A stretch of 64,000 nucleotides of DNA, from the NCBI GenBank assembly GCA_964403175.1, contig CAYOFH010000001.1, forward strand, positions 1 to 64,000, written 5' to 3'. A program made the translations under genes and the position numbers. Below are positions 17,601 to 25,318 of the stretch, in pieces. Position 1 is the stretch's first letter, and every line of letters starts with the position of its first letter. This DNA is from Marinilabilia sp964403175. Lineage in GTDB: Bacteria > Bacteroidota > Bacteroidia > Bacteroidales > Marinilabiliaceae. The notes under the pieces are model-generated. The model ran no database searches, was not told the DNA's origin, and saw nothing but the letters and a program-made list of their open reading frames with translations.

Positions 17601-19399
17601 AAAGGACTCCTCGTAATCACATCTGGTACACACGAAGTGAAAATGGAGATACCATACGTTATCATGAAGGAATCGATCTGGGCGAAAAAGATGCCGGGAA
17701 TCCCGAACCAGGTGTTTATTTCCTGAAAGTCAGCGATGAGTTGTGCTCATTCATTGATCAGGTAGAGATTTCCTACCACGAGTTAACAGAAGTGGAACTG
17801 GAGGACGCCGAAATTTGCGATAATGAAACCTATTCACTGGAAATACCCACAGCATTATTATCCGAAGTAGATTCGTATCAATGGAGCCAGGATGGAACAT
17901 CCAATCATGGTGCAGCAAGCAGCAACTGGACAGTTTCCGAAAATGGTAACTATTCACTCAACATAGAGGACAACAATGGTTGCTCCAACTCGGGAACCAT
18001 GACACTCACCCACCTTCCGGCCCCAAAATTTGTATTGGGTGCCGACGATGACAAATGTCTTGGTGACACATTAATGGTCATGACTGAGCCGACATTTATC
18101 CGCTACGAATGGAATGGCAATACCGATGACGGACAAACCAACGTTCATACCACAACTGCCTCCGGATACGATTTGGATTTCTCCCTGCAGATATGGGACA
18201 AAAACGGATGTACAGCCACCCAAACGGCAAGTGTTGATGTATTTGCTTTACCTGATGTTGACCTGGGAGATGATCGAATGGAATGTCCGGGACATGAAAT
18301 TACATTAACAGTACCTGATTTTGAGGAAATCTACTGGACAAACAAAGAACAAAACGTTACCTCAATAAGGGTTGCAAACGGAAAACACAAGGTAAAGGTT
18401 GTGGACGAAAACGGATGTGTTTCCAGTGATTCCATGCTATTTTCATGGCACAAAGTTCCGGAAGTAGATCTGGGACCTGACATTCATATCTGCCCGGTAG
18501 AATATCCGGTACAAATTGAAGCTCCTGAAGGCTTTGAGAGCTATACCTGGCATAATGGTTCACAAGGCCGCCTCATCACAGCCAATTTGATGGACACTCT
18601 TAACACTGTTCACATAGTTGATGATCATGGATGTATCGGCTGGGACACAAAAGTGGTTTCAATACTTCCGAATCCCGTTTACTCACTTGGAAATGATACA
18701 ACCGCCTGCGACTCGGATGAGCTCATTATAAACGCCGGGAGTGAGCGAATTGCTGAATATGCCGGGGAGCAGACAATCACTCCTTTCATTGACTACCGGT
18801 GGAATACGGGCAACGATCAACAATTTCAGGAAATAACTGAACCAGGAAATTATTGGGTGGAAATATTTGATGGTTGTTTCTACCTGAGAGACACCATGCA
18901 TATTGATTATTACCCTACTCCTGAAATCATTCGCCTTGATACGACCTACTATGCCCAGGTTACTGTGTTGGCCGACAACGGCACACAACCCTACCAGTTT
19001 GCACTGGATAATGAAGACCGCTTGCAAAATGATAACACCTTCAAGAATGTTGAAAACGGTGAGCACACCGCATTTGTTGAAGACCGGAACGGGTGTAAGG
19101 CATATACGGTTTTTACACTAAATTCGCAATACGACATAGATGTTCCAAACTTTTTCACGCCCAACAACGATGGTTTTAATGACACCTGGGTCATCGACGG
19201 ACTGGAGCGGTTACCCGACTCCGAGGTTTCAATTTTTGACAGATACGGAAAATTGTTACGCAAATTCAATGCTTCAGAGTCGATATCTTGGGATGGAGAA
19301 TATCAAGATAAACCGGTCCCATCAGACGATTACTGGTATGTAATATATCTGCAACCCATAGACAAATTAATCAAAGGAAATGTAACTGTTAAAAGATAA
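14648..19399 (+). CDS. Large IgGFc-binding-like, multi-Ig T9SS type B cargo
   Basis: The 1,583-residue secreted protein has a signal peptide (about 1-27). An IgGFc-binding-protein N-terminal-like domain follows (about 28-450), recognisable from the opening GQEFWFVAPEV and repeated statements such as VDIVSTENNTTVEITLPSD. Residues from about 460 to 1480 hold many PKD/Ig-like units with the pattern ending in DNNGC or ENGC. Their regularly placed cysteines suggest one disulfide per domain. The C-terminal T9SS type B sorting domain (about 1497-1583) has FFTPNNDGFNDTW, IFDRYGK and DDYWYVIYL. It is exported by T9SS and probably displayed on the surface for adhesion; the eukaryotic-sounding domain name does not prove antibody binding. 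A PorP/SprF gene follows after 82 bases and a strong terminator. Confidence 0.88.
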   Translation: MKTNFFTQPLLIVFFFSFFIAGTNLNAQVGQEFWFVAPEVTEEHGDREVVFHFTAFDEAANVSISMPRENGFTETTIAVPANSHQTVSYNSPDIFENYPPGEVLEKGILITSDADISAYYEIAHPNNPDKFTLKGDNALGTEFYIPSQNEFQNHATYTGAKERVDIVSTENNTTVEITLPSDVSTTNHAAGSSFTITLDRGETYSLEAPGSDADIHLGGIRISSDKKIAVTISDDSIEWTGDENETAGHWDLIGDQLIPTDVIGTEYIAMHTTYGESITTDQKVFILAVEDNTYLEVDGQYKKTLSEGELYGITINENASYIKSDKPVYAYQVTGIPPGSNSNATRGTELGSAILPGISCTGSTSVSFTRILTDRFFVQLMTKDGNKDGFSIEGPQNNGVPASHYLDDLTWTEVEGSGENGEEPWVSTVIKMSDPGIATGDPYTISNNGLFHMSILDENGLSMSFGYFSDYSSLRIDGPGIFCESDNKITLTTQEPMETYTWYHELNEYTDTMLVTGVQSIEVDRPGKYWVTSDVNPQCQLTDTVEILSVTPEFSLGEDTVVCPGDLVTFDITATNADTYLWLPDGSTGTSYSVAPDPGEEIEVQLTVENFITSDKTCSRSESVMVTGRTVPEFEWSVSGNEICLGDTLKAVITSEEDIIAEYQWSIDGTVVPDHNEPFIVPAISGADYMLTVITDDNCDTGKSINLTVHDLPDIDISDAAVCPGEDYTFQVETGFSNYLWQGEGRANTLSTTNSLNINSSDSIYVQVTDNNGCINQDSAFFEIYNEQVFSFGTDTSVCIGSPIEIEILDDFTDYQWEFEGNPLTTSPDHIYSITSADNSDEGTYTITAIDQNGCDVSGSFNLDVQELPDIGIAQSTNICEGNMIEIGIDNPLYTSFEWINTNDPNNILSDESYLLIDQSGTYQLTATQDNGCSRTATTVVNTFGNPTFDLPDEISYCPNEQVSLEFNPDPAAHNWQSNLPSNAERTPRNHIWYTRSENGDTIRYHEGIDLGEKDAGNPEPGVYFLKVSDELCSFIDQVEISYHELTEVELEDAEICDNETYSLEIPTALLSEVDSYQWSQDGTSNHGAASSNWTVSENGNYSLNIEDNNGCSNSGTMTLTHLPAPKFVLGADDDKCLGDTLMVMTEPTFIRYEWNGNTDDGQTNVHTTTASGYDLDFSLQIWDKNGCTATQTASVDVFALPDVDLGDDRMECPGHEITLTVPDFEEIYWTNKEQNVTSIRVANGKHKVKVVDENGCVSSDSMLFSWHKVPEVDLGPDIHICPVEYPVQIEAPEGFESYTWHNGSQGRLITANLMDTLNTVHIVDDHGCIGWDTKVVSILPNPVYSLGNDTTACDSDELIINAGSERIAEYAGEQTITPFIDYRWNTGNDQQFQEITEPGNYWVEIFDGCFYLRDTMHIDYYPTPEIIRLDTTYYAQVTVLADNGTQPYQFALDNEDRLQNDNTFKNVENGEHTAFVEDRNGCKAYTVFTLNSQYDIDVPNFFTPNNDGFNDTWVIDGLERLPDSEVSIFDRYGKLLRKFNASESISWDGEYQDKPVPSDDYWYVIYLQPIDKLIKGNVTVKR

Positions 19400-19408
19400 A
19401 CAACAAAC

Positions 19409-19450
19409 TTTACCGAAACCGGAAATATCGCTCCGGTTTCGGTAAAATTT
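19409..19450 (+). terminator. Strong hairpin terminator after large cargo gene
   Basis: A perfect 15-base-pair stem, TTTACCGAAACCGGA (19409-19423) with its complement at 19432-19446, an 8-base loop and a short ATTT tail. It would reduce read-through into the PorP gene and could give different cargo and partner levels from one transcript. Confidence 0.65.
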
Positions 19451-19481
19451 CACAACCCCCAATCCCCAAAAAACTAAGTTA

Positions 19482-20522
19482 ATGAGAAAACTTGTTTTAT
19501 CCCTCTGCCTCCTCCTCATAAGCCTTACCGCCCCGGGACAAAAATATTTCATAACCAATCAATATACCTACGATTTGTTTTTGGTTAATCCGGCCGATGC
19601 CGGCAACAACAGTAAGTGTATTACCTTCAATGGTTTTTTTCAAAAACAATGGTTGGGCGTGGATTTAGCTCCGACTACCCAGCTATTCTCATTTCAGGCA
19701 CCTTTGATGAATAATCTGGGCTCCGGAACATATATCTTTAATGATCGTAACGGCAATTATAACCGTATGGGAGTGCAGCAATCCTTTTCGGTGGAAGTAA
19801 TTCTGCGCGAAAACAGACATGGCTTCACCTCCCTGCACATGGGACTTTCTGCCCTTATTGAACAATCCTCTATCGATTACGGCAACTTTACCGACGGGGC
19901 CGCTTTAGATCCCATTATTGCCGGATCTACCGAGAGCGGCACGGGCTTCAATGCCAACACCGGTATGATGCTCGAAGTAAATAATTATCATGTGGGAGTG
20001 GCAGTTTCTGATCTTTTTTCTCAAACCAACCCTATGTATAACTCGGATTGGGAACCGACAACGGGTCCTGCCATTCATGCACATGCAGGAACTTCATGGA
20101 AAATACCTGACCGTGATATTTACGTGGAACCCTTAATCTATTATCGCAGAGACCAAAATACAGATAGTCGTTTCGATGCCAACCTCAAGCTTTACATGCC
20201 CACCATGGACCCCAATTTTGCCTTTTGGGGAATTATGTCGTACCGCCGCTCAATGGATGAGCAACTGGGACGCGATCTGGGGCTGGCCACCACAGTGGGC
20301 ATTGATTACCGAAGTTTCTCATTTGGCATTGAACACCAACTGGGACTAACCACTGCTCAGTCCAGTTTTGGAAGTGCCTTTGTGGTTGTTGCAGGATACC
20401 GTATCTGCTCTGACAGAAGCAAGAGGGCCTTCCCATGCACCCAGAAAGATGCTATTATCAAAGCTGCACAAAGAGATAAAAACAGAGGACTGAAAGGAAT
20501 CAAAGATGCTACTGCAAAGTAA
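19482..20522 (+). CDS. PorP/SprF family protein, divergent
   Basis: This 346-residue protein has a signal peptide ending at PGQK and the PorP/SprF start pattern in variant form: FITNQYTYDLFLVNPADAG and QKQWLGVDLAP (about 20-65). The remainder is beta-barrel-like, and it has a C-terminal extension with two cysteines and a basic tail (about 310-346) not present in the two other family members in this window. It follows the large IgGFc-like cargo gene, so it is the likely outer-membrane partner for that cargo. Confidence 0.82.
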   Translation: MRKLVLSLCLLLISLTAPGQKYFITNQYTYDLFLVNPADAGNNSKCITFNGFFQKQWLGVDLAPTTQLFSFQAPLMNNLGSGTYIFNDRNGNYNRMGVQQSFSVEVILRENRHGFTSLHMGLSALIEQSSIDYGNFTDGAALDPIIAGSTESGTGFNANTGMMLEVNNYHVGVAVSDLFSQTNPMYNSDWEPTTGPAIHAHAGTSWKIPDRDIYVEPLIYYRRDQNTDSRFDANLKLYMPTMDPNFAFWGIMSYRRSMDEQLGRDLGLATTVGIDYRSFSFGIEHQLGLTTAQSSFGSAFVVVAGYRICSDRSKRAFPCTQKDAIIKAAQRDKNRGLKGIKDATAK

Positions 20523-20551
20523 CATTGTATGATAAATAACACATTCAACTG

Positions 20552-20595
20552 ACAAACTTATATTTTCCCCGCAAAAAATGTAAGTTTGTTCTTGT
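20552..20595 (+). terminator. Long hairpin between PorP gene and mini-cargo
   Basis: ACAAACTTA (20552-20560) pairs perfectly with TAAGTTTGT (20581-20589). The inner bases can add further A-T pairs, and a TCTTGTTT tail follows. It probably ends the PorP transcript, separating the two cargo modules. Confidence 0.5.
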
Positions 20596-20643
20596 TTATG
20601 CGTTATTAATAAGAGAAACCCCATAATGAATGGACGCTAATTC

Positions 20644-21600
20644 ATGAAAAAATATTTAATTTACATACTTTCAATATTTTTCCTGCCTGCCATTTTTACG
20701 CATGCCAGGGATACCAGAACGTCACCTCTGAAAAATAATTTTTCTCAAAACACCGGCATCCGGGTCACTGCTAACGATGACTTCATCTCCATGTATGAAA
20801 ACACAACATGGAAGTCAAATGTCACCAATAATGATTACGGCCTGCAAAACGGTGTTAAATCACTGACCATTGTCACTAAACCGCAAAATGGAGAGACTGA
20901 GGTATTGCCCGATAACAGCATCAAATATATTCCACACGAAAGTTTTGTCGGTTCCGACCGGTTTGAATACAGGGTTTGCAACAGCGAAGGAAACTGCGAT
21001 GTAGGAGAGGTAAACATTTCGGTTTCTGATTTCGACTACACGCCTGAGCTTTACAATGATACAGTGGTCTATTACGCCGACTCCGGTTCGGTTTTCAACG
21101 TTCTTATCAATGACAAAAACCTGTATGACATACCACTGGAGATGAGCATACTCCAGGATTTATCCAAAGGGTATGCGGAAATTACCGACCAGATGAGTAT
21201 CAAGCTCACTTTCACCAGTTTCCTGTATACGACAGATTCACTTATCTATCAGATTTGTGACGTTGAGGGAGACTGTGATCAGGCAACCCTTTTTGTTAAA
21301 CCACCCAAAGAGGTAGATCAGCCTTATGTTGTCCCCGAAGCATTTTCGCCCAACGGAGACGGACTTAACGACACTTTCTGGATTCCCCAATACGATCATT
21401 TCCAACATCTTTCATTCATTGTTTACAATCAGAACGGTATAAAAGTTTATGAAGATTCAAACTATGAAAACAACTGGAACGGATATGCCAATACAGGTAC
21501 ATTGAAAGGCAAACTGGTTCCCAAAGGAATCTATTTTTACGTCATTACAATTGCAGGCAGTTCGGAAGAAAAAACAGGAAACGTATATATAAGCTACTAA
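20644..21600 (+). CDS. Small T9SS type B cargo with cadherin-like domains
   Basis: The 318-residue secreted protein has a signal peptide (about 1-21) and two cadherin/Ig-like domains (about 37-125 and 126-220), each ending in a CNSEGNCD or CDVEGDCD cysteine pair. A complete T9SS type B sorting domain (about 228-318; AFSPNGDGLNDTFW, VYNQNGIKVY, GIYFYVITI) follows. It is much shorter than usual gliding-type cargo and lies 32 bases upstream of its own PorP/SprF gene. Its small size makes it a useful minimal cargo of this type. The function beyond surface display is unknown. Confidence 0.85.
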   Translation: MKKYLIYILSIFFLPAIFTHARDTRTSPLKNNFSQNTGIRVTANDDFISMYENTTWKSNVTNNDYGLQNGVKSLTIVTKPQNGETEVLPDNSIKYIPHESFVGSDRFEYRVCNSEGNCDVGEVNISVSDFDYTPELYNDTVVYYADSGSVFNVLINDKNLYDIPLEMSILQDLSKGYAEITDQMSIKLTFTSFLYTTDSLIYQICDVEGDCDQATLFVKPPKEVDQPYVVPEAFSPNGDGLNDTFWIPQYDHFQHLSFIVYNQNGIKVYEDSNYENNWNGYANTGTLKGKLVPKGIYFYVITIAGSSEEKTGNVYISY

Positions 21601-21632
21601 GAAAGTGAAAAACACAGGAGATTGATAAAACG

Positions 21633-22622
21633 ATGAGAAAAGTAAGGTACACTGTTTTAATCATATTTTTTATCTGGCAGGGGCTTTCTTTTAGCATCTT
21701 GTCTCAGCAAAGCCTGCTTACAACTCAGTACATGGACAATCCGCTTTTCCTTAACCCGGCTTTTGCAGGAAACAGGAACTCCATGGCAATTGATGCTTTC
21801 TCCCGTCAACAATGGGTTGGAACAGAAGGAGCACCATCCTCTTATTACGCAGGTTTTCATTTACCTCTAAACCATTCTAACGCTTCTGTAGGAACAACCG
21901 TATTGAGCAATCAGACAGGACCTCTTAATTACAATAAACTGTCTTTCGATTATGCTTACCTCTTAAGAACATCCCGCCGTTCTTTTCTATCGCTTGGCTT
22001 TCGTGCCGGTGTTGACCATTTCAACTTCAACCTCACCGGGCTGCCGGTAATCGACTTTAATGACCCCGAGTTTTCACAAGGAATAACCCATGAGTTCCGA
22101 CCTGCTTTTGGTGCAGGGTTAGTTTTTTTCAAACCCTCATATTACTTGTCCGCTTCCCTTCCTCATTACTCTCTGACTTCGGTTCCATGGGCTTCTCCCG
22201 AGGCGGAAAGTTTTAAACCCAAAACCCAGATTAATTTTACAGCTGGTTATCATTTCAATATTACCCGCGACGTGGACATCAAAATATCGGGAATGCACCG
22301 AATGGTCTTCAACGAAATTTCTACCACCGATATGAGTATCATTTTGCGACATGACCAGGGATTACGGGGAGGTATTACCCACAGGCTAAACCAGGCAGCA
22401 GGATTATTATTGGGAATGCAGATTACGGAAGAAACAGGTTTCCTGTATTCTTATGAATTCCCCATGAGTACAAATCCCCTTGTTAAAAAGGGAGTCCACG
22501 AAATATCACTTTCTTTTAACTTCACAAGACACATTATTCCCAATAGAAACAGGCGCTTCCTCCATCGAAAGAAAAAAGAGAAGCAGGAGGATGAGGAAAT
22601 GAAATCCATCCGGTATTTCTAG
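21633..22622 (+). CDS. PorP/SprF family T9SS membrane protein
   Basis: This 329-residue outer-membrane protein carries the canonical family start: LTTQYMDNPLFLNPAFAG and RQQWVGTEGAPSSY (about 28-70) after a signal peptide ending near LSQQ. The barrel portion resembles the 8418 product, and the C-terminus has a basic linker (RRFLHRKKKEKQ) before a final RYF, matching the 8418 product's end. The gene follows the mini-cargo by 32 bases; an aggag lies 15 bases before the ATG. Confidence 0.9.
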   Translation: MRKVRYTVLIIFFIWQGLSFSILSQQSLLTTQYMDNPLFLNPAFAGNRNSMAIDAFSRQQWVGTEGAPSSYYAGFHLPLNHSNASVGTTVLSNQTGPLNYNKLSFDYAYLLRTSRRSFLSLGFRAGVDHFNFNLTGLPVIDFNDPEFSQGITHEFRPAFGAGLVFFKPSYYLSASLPHYSLTSVPWASPEAESFKPKTQINFTAGYHFNITRDVDIKISGMHRMVFNEISTTDMSIILRHDQGLRGGITHRLNQAAGLLLGMQITEETGFLYSYEFPMSTNPLVKKGVHEISLSFNFTRHIIPNRNRRFLHRKKKEKQEDEEMKSIRYF

Positions 22623-23151
22623 TGAAAAAAGTTTTAACAGAACTATCTGAAATTTTCAATAAAGTTTTTCTTTTTTCAACACAATCTTTACAGGCCTAAC
22701 TACAGCAAAAAAATTAAAAAAAAAAAAAACGATCAAACGCTGCTACGAAATGAATAAAGGGAGAATTTATGGATGTCTCCGATCAGGTATTAATGCATCA
22801 CTTGAATTTGATCAATTTTTGACGTAATATTTGGGTTCATTAGGATTTTTCTTTTAAATTGACTATTATAACAGTTTAAGCCTGATGCATTTTTTAATAA
22901 AAGTTGAATCATAAAGCAAGACTGCAAATTTGCTTTTTGTTACCAAAACATATTTCCATACACCCCTGGCTCAGAAAAACCCTGAAAAACAACCCGCTGA
23001 CTATAAAGAAGAAAAAATATATCACACACAGAGACTGTTTCATTCCCAAGGCATTGGTGCAACTTCATCAACCCTGATTATATCAAAAAATAAAATATCC
23101 CTCTCCATGCCGAACTCATTGAAACAACCTCCGGATTAATAAAGGATAAAA
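22623..23151. other. Intergenic region and leader before the trehalose operon
   Basis: The sequence is AT-rich with a run of twelve A near 22718. A candidate promoter is at 22904-22932. An open frame starting with TTG at 22930 has no ATG and no recognisable product and is not annotated. Confidence 0.45.
22904..22932 (+). promoter_or_regulatory. Candidate promoter of glgX-treZ-treY operon
   Basis: TTG at 22904-22906 and CAAATTTG at 22925-22932 (one mismatch to TAnnTTTG) are separated by 18 bases, close to the Bacteroidota -33/-7 spacing. This would give a leader of about 210 bases before ATG 23152. Confidence 0.35.
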
Positions 23152-25299
23152 ATGACAAAAGAGAGAAAAAATTCAGACACCATAAAAATATGGCCGGGCA
23201 AACCATATCCATTAGGAGCCAGGTATGACGGCCAGGGTGTCAATTTCGCCCTGTTTTCAGACAATGCTCATAGTGTTGAGCTGTGTCTCTTCGATGAGAG
23301 TGGTAAGGAAACCCGGATTAAAGTTAACGAACGGACTCATAATCACTGGCATATATACCTTCCCGGCATTCTGCCCGGACAACGCTATGGATACAGAGTG
23401 GACGGACCCTACGAACCGGAAAATGGATTCCGTTTTAATGCAAATAAACTCCTTATAGACCCCTATGCAACAGCCATTGACGGCACCATCACCTGGAACG
23501 AGTCTCTTTACGGTTACAAACCGGGCGCTGAAGATAAGGATTGCTCGTTCAATGATGCTGACAGTGCGCCCTACGTCCCGAAGTGCATGGTTACCGACGG
23601 ACAGTTTGACTGGAATGGCGACTATCGTCTGGACATTCCCCATCATGAAACCATCATTTATGAGATGCACGTAAAAGGGTTCTCAAAGTTATTTGCCGAA
23701 ATACCTGAAGAACTTAGAGGTACTTATGCAGGCCTGGCCCATCCCAAAAGCATTGAATACCTGAAAAACCTGGGTATAAATGCCGTTGAATTGATGCCGG
23801 TGCATCAGTTCGTTTCGGATCATCGTCTGGAAAAAATGGGCCTCAGCAACTACTGGGGCTACAACACCATAGGGTTCTTTGCCCCTGATGTTCGCTATTC
23901 TGCCTCAGGCAAAAAAGGAAGGCAGGTTGCCGAATTCAAACAAATGGTTAAAGATCTGCACAGAGCAGGGATTGAGGTTATCCTTGATGTAGTTTACAAC
24001 CACACAGCTGAGGGCAACGAACTGGGGCCGACACTAAGCTTCCGGGGTATCGACAACGCTGCATACTACCGCCTGTCGGAAGAAAACCAACGATTTTATG
24101 TGGATTATACCGGAACGGGCAATACTCTAAACACGGTTCATCCCACCATACTGCGCCTCATCATGGACAGCCTCCGCTACTGGGTCACAGAGATGCACGT
24201 TGACGGATTCCGCTTTGATCTGGCTCCTGCCCTGGCACGCGAGTTTAATGATGTGGACAAATGGGGATCTTTTTTCGACGTATTACACCAGGATCCCACC
24301 CTTTCACAGGTAAAGCTCATTGCCGAACCCTGGGATTTGGGAGAAAACGGCTACCAGGTGGGAAATTTCCCTGCCGGATGGATGGAATGGAATGCTAAAT
24401 ACCGTGACTGCATTCGCGAATTCTGGAAGGGAGATGATGAGATGCTCCCCGAGTTTGCCAACCGGATAACCGGAAGTTCGGACCTTTATTTCGACAACTG
24501 GCGTACACCAACTGCAAGCATTAACTTCATTACTGCACATGACGGATTTACACTGCTCGATCTGGTTTCGTACAACAAAAAACACAACCATGCCAACGGG
24601 GAAAACAATAATGACGGCGAATCGCACAACCGCTCCTGGAATCACGGAGTAGAAGGTCCTACGGATGATCAGGAGATCAATACCGTGAGAAAACGCCAGA
24701 CACGAAACTTCCTGGCCACTCTTTTCCTGTCCCAGGGTATTCCGATGCTTGTTTCAGGCGATGAACTGGGACGCACGCAGCAAGGAAACAACAACGCCTA
24801 TTGTCAGGACAATGAGTTGTCGTGGATAAACTGGGACAAGAAAGACAGCGAATTAATTGAATTTACCTCAAAGCTAATTAACTTCCGCAAGCGCCACCCT
24901 GTATTCTGCCGGAAAAAATGGTTTAAATATCAACCCATCAAAGGGAAATATGTTACAGATATAGAGTGGTTTACCATCGAAGGCGAGGAGATGAGTCAGG
25001 AACACTGGAATTCCGCGTATGCAAAATCCCTGGGGGTCTTCCTTTCGGGTCATGGGGTAAGAGCGGTTTCGGATAAAGGAGAACCTCTTGTGGATGAAAG
25101 CTTTTATATCATGTTCAATTCGTTTGATGGATCGCTTCCATTCAAATTACCTAATGAAAAATGGGGTAAAAAATGGAAAATAATCATGGATACCTTCGAT
25201 GCCTCCATCGACGACAACGGGATTGGAGAGAACATCCCCGCAGGCAATACCATTGAAGTTCAGGGGCGATCTGTTGTATTGTTACAGCAATTAAAATAA
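23152..25299 (+). CDS. glgX: Glycogen debranching enzyme GlgX/TreX
   Basis: This 715-residue cytoplasmic GH13 isoamylase-type enzyme hydrolyses alpha-1,6 branches of glycogen, freeing linear maltodextrins. A CBM48 N-terminal domain (about 15-110) includes GYRVDGPY. The catalytic barrel carries nucleophile D356 (GFRFD), acid/base E392 (AEPWD) and the transition-state D464 (AHDGF). The length fits the family. TreZ follows after 19 bases and TreY-MalQ after that, the classic treX-treZ-treY arrangement, so its product is probably channelled to trehalose. The ATG at 23152 begins the expected N-terminus. Confidence 0.93.
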   Translation: MTKERKNSDTIKIWPGKPYPLGARYDGQGVNFALFSDNAHSVELCLFDESGKETRIKVNERTHNHWHIYLPGILPGQRYGYRVDGPYEPENGFRFNANKLLIDPYATAIDGTITWNESLYGYKPGAEDKDCSFNDADSAPYVPKCMVTDGQFDWNGDYRLDIPHHETIIYEMHVKGFSKLFAEIPEELRGTYAGLAHPKSIEYLKNLGINAVELMPVHQFVSDHRLEKMGLSNYWGYNTIGFFAPDVRYSASGKKGRQVAEFKQMVKDLHRAGIEVILDVVYNHTAEGNELGPTLSFRGIDNAAYYRLSEENQRFYVDYTGTGNTLNTVHPTILRLIMDSLRYWVTEMHVDGFRFDLAPALAREFNDVDKWGSFFDVLHQDPTLSQVKLIAEPWDLGENGYQVGNFPAGWMEWNAKYRDCIREFWKGDDEMLPEFANRITGSSDLYFDNWRTPTASINFITAHDGFTLLDLVSYNKKHNHANGENNNDGESHNRSWNHGVEGPTDDQEINTVRKRQTRNFLATLFLSQGIPMLVSGDELGRTQQGNNNAYCQDNELSWINWDKKDSELIEFTSKLINFRKRHPVFCRKKWFKYQPIKGKYVTDIEWFTIEGEEMSQEHWNSAYAKSLGVFLSGHGVRAVSDKGEPLVDESFYIMFNSFDGSLPFKLPNEKWGKKWKIIMDTFDASIDDNGIGENIPAGNTIEVQGRSVVLLQQLK

Positions 25300-25318
25300 A
25301 CCAAACCCGGCACCAGTT

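Noticed and set aside
22930..23139. 69-residue open frame in the glgX leader
   Set aside because: No ATG, no recognisable product, and it overlaps the candidate promoter and leader.
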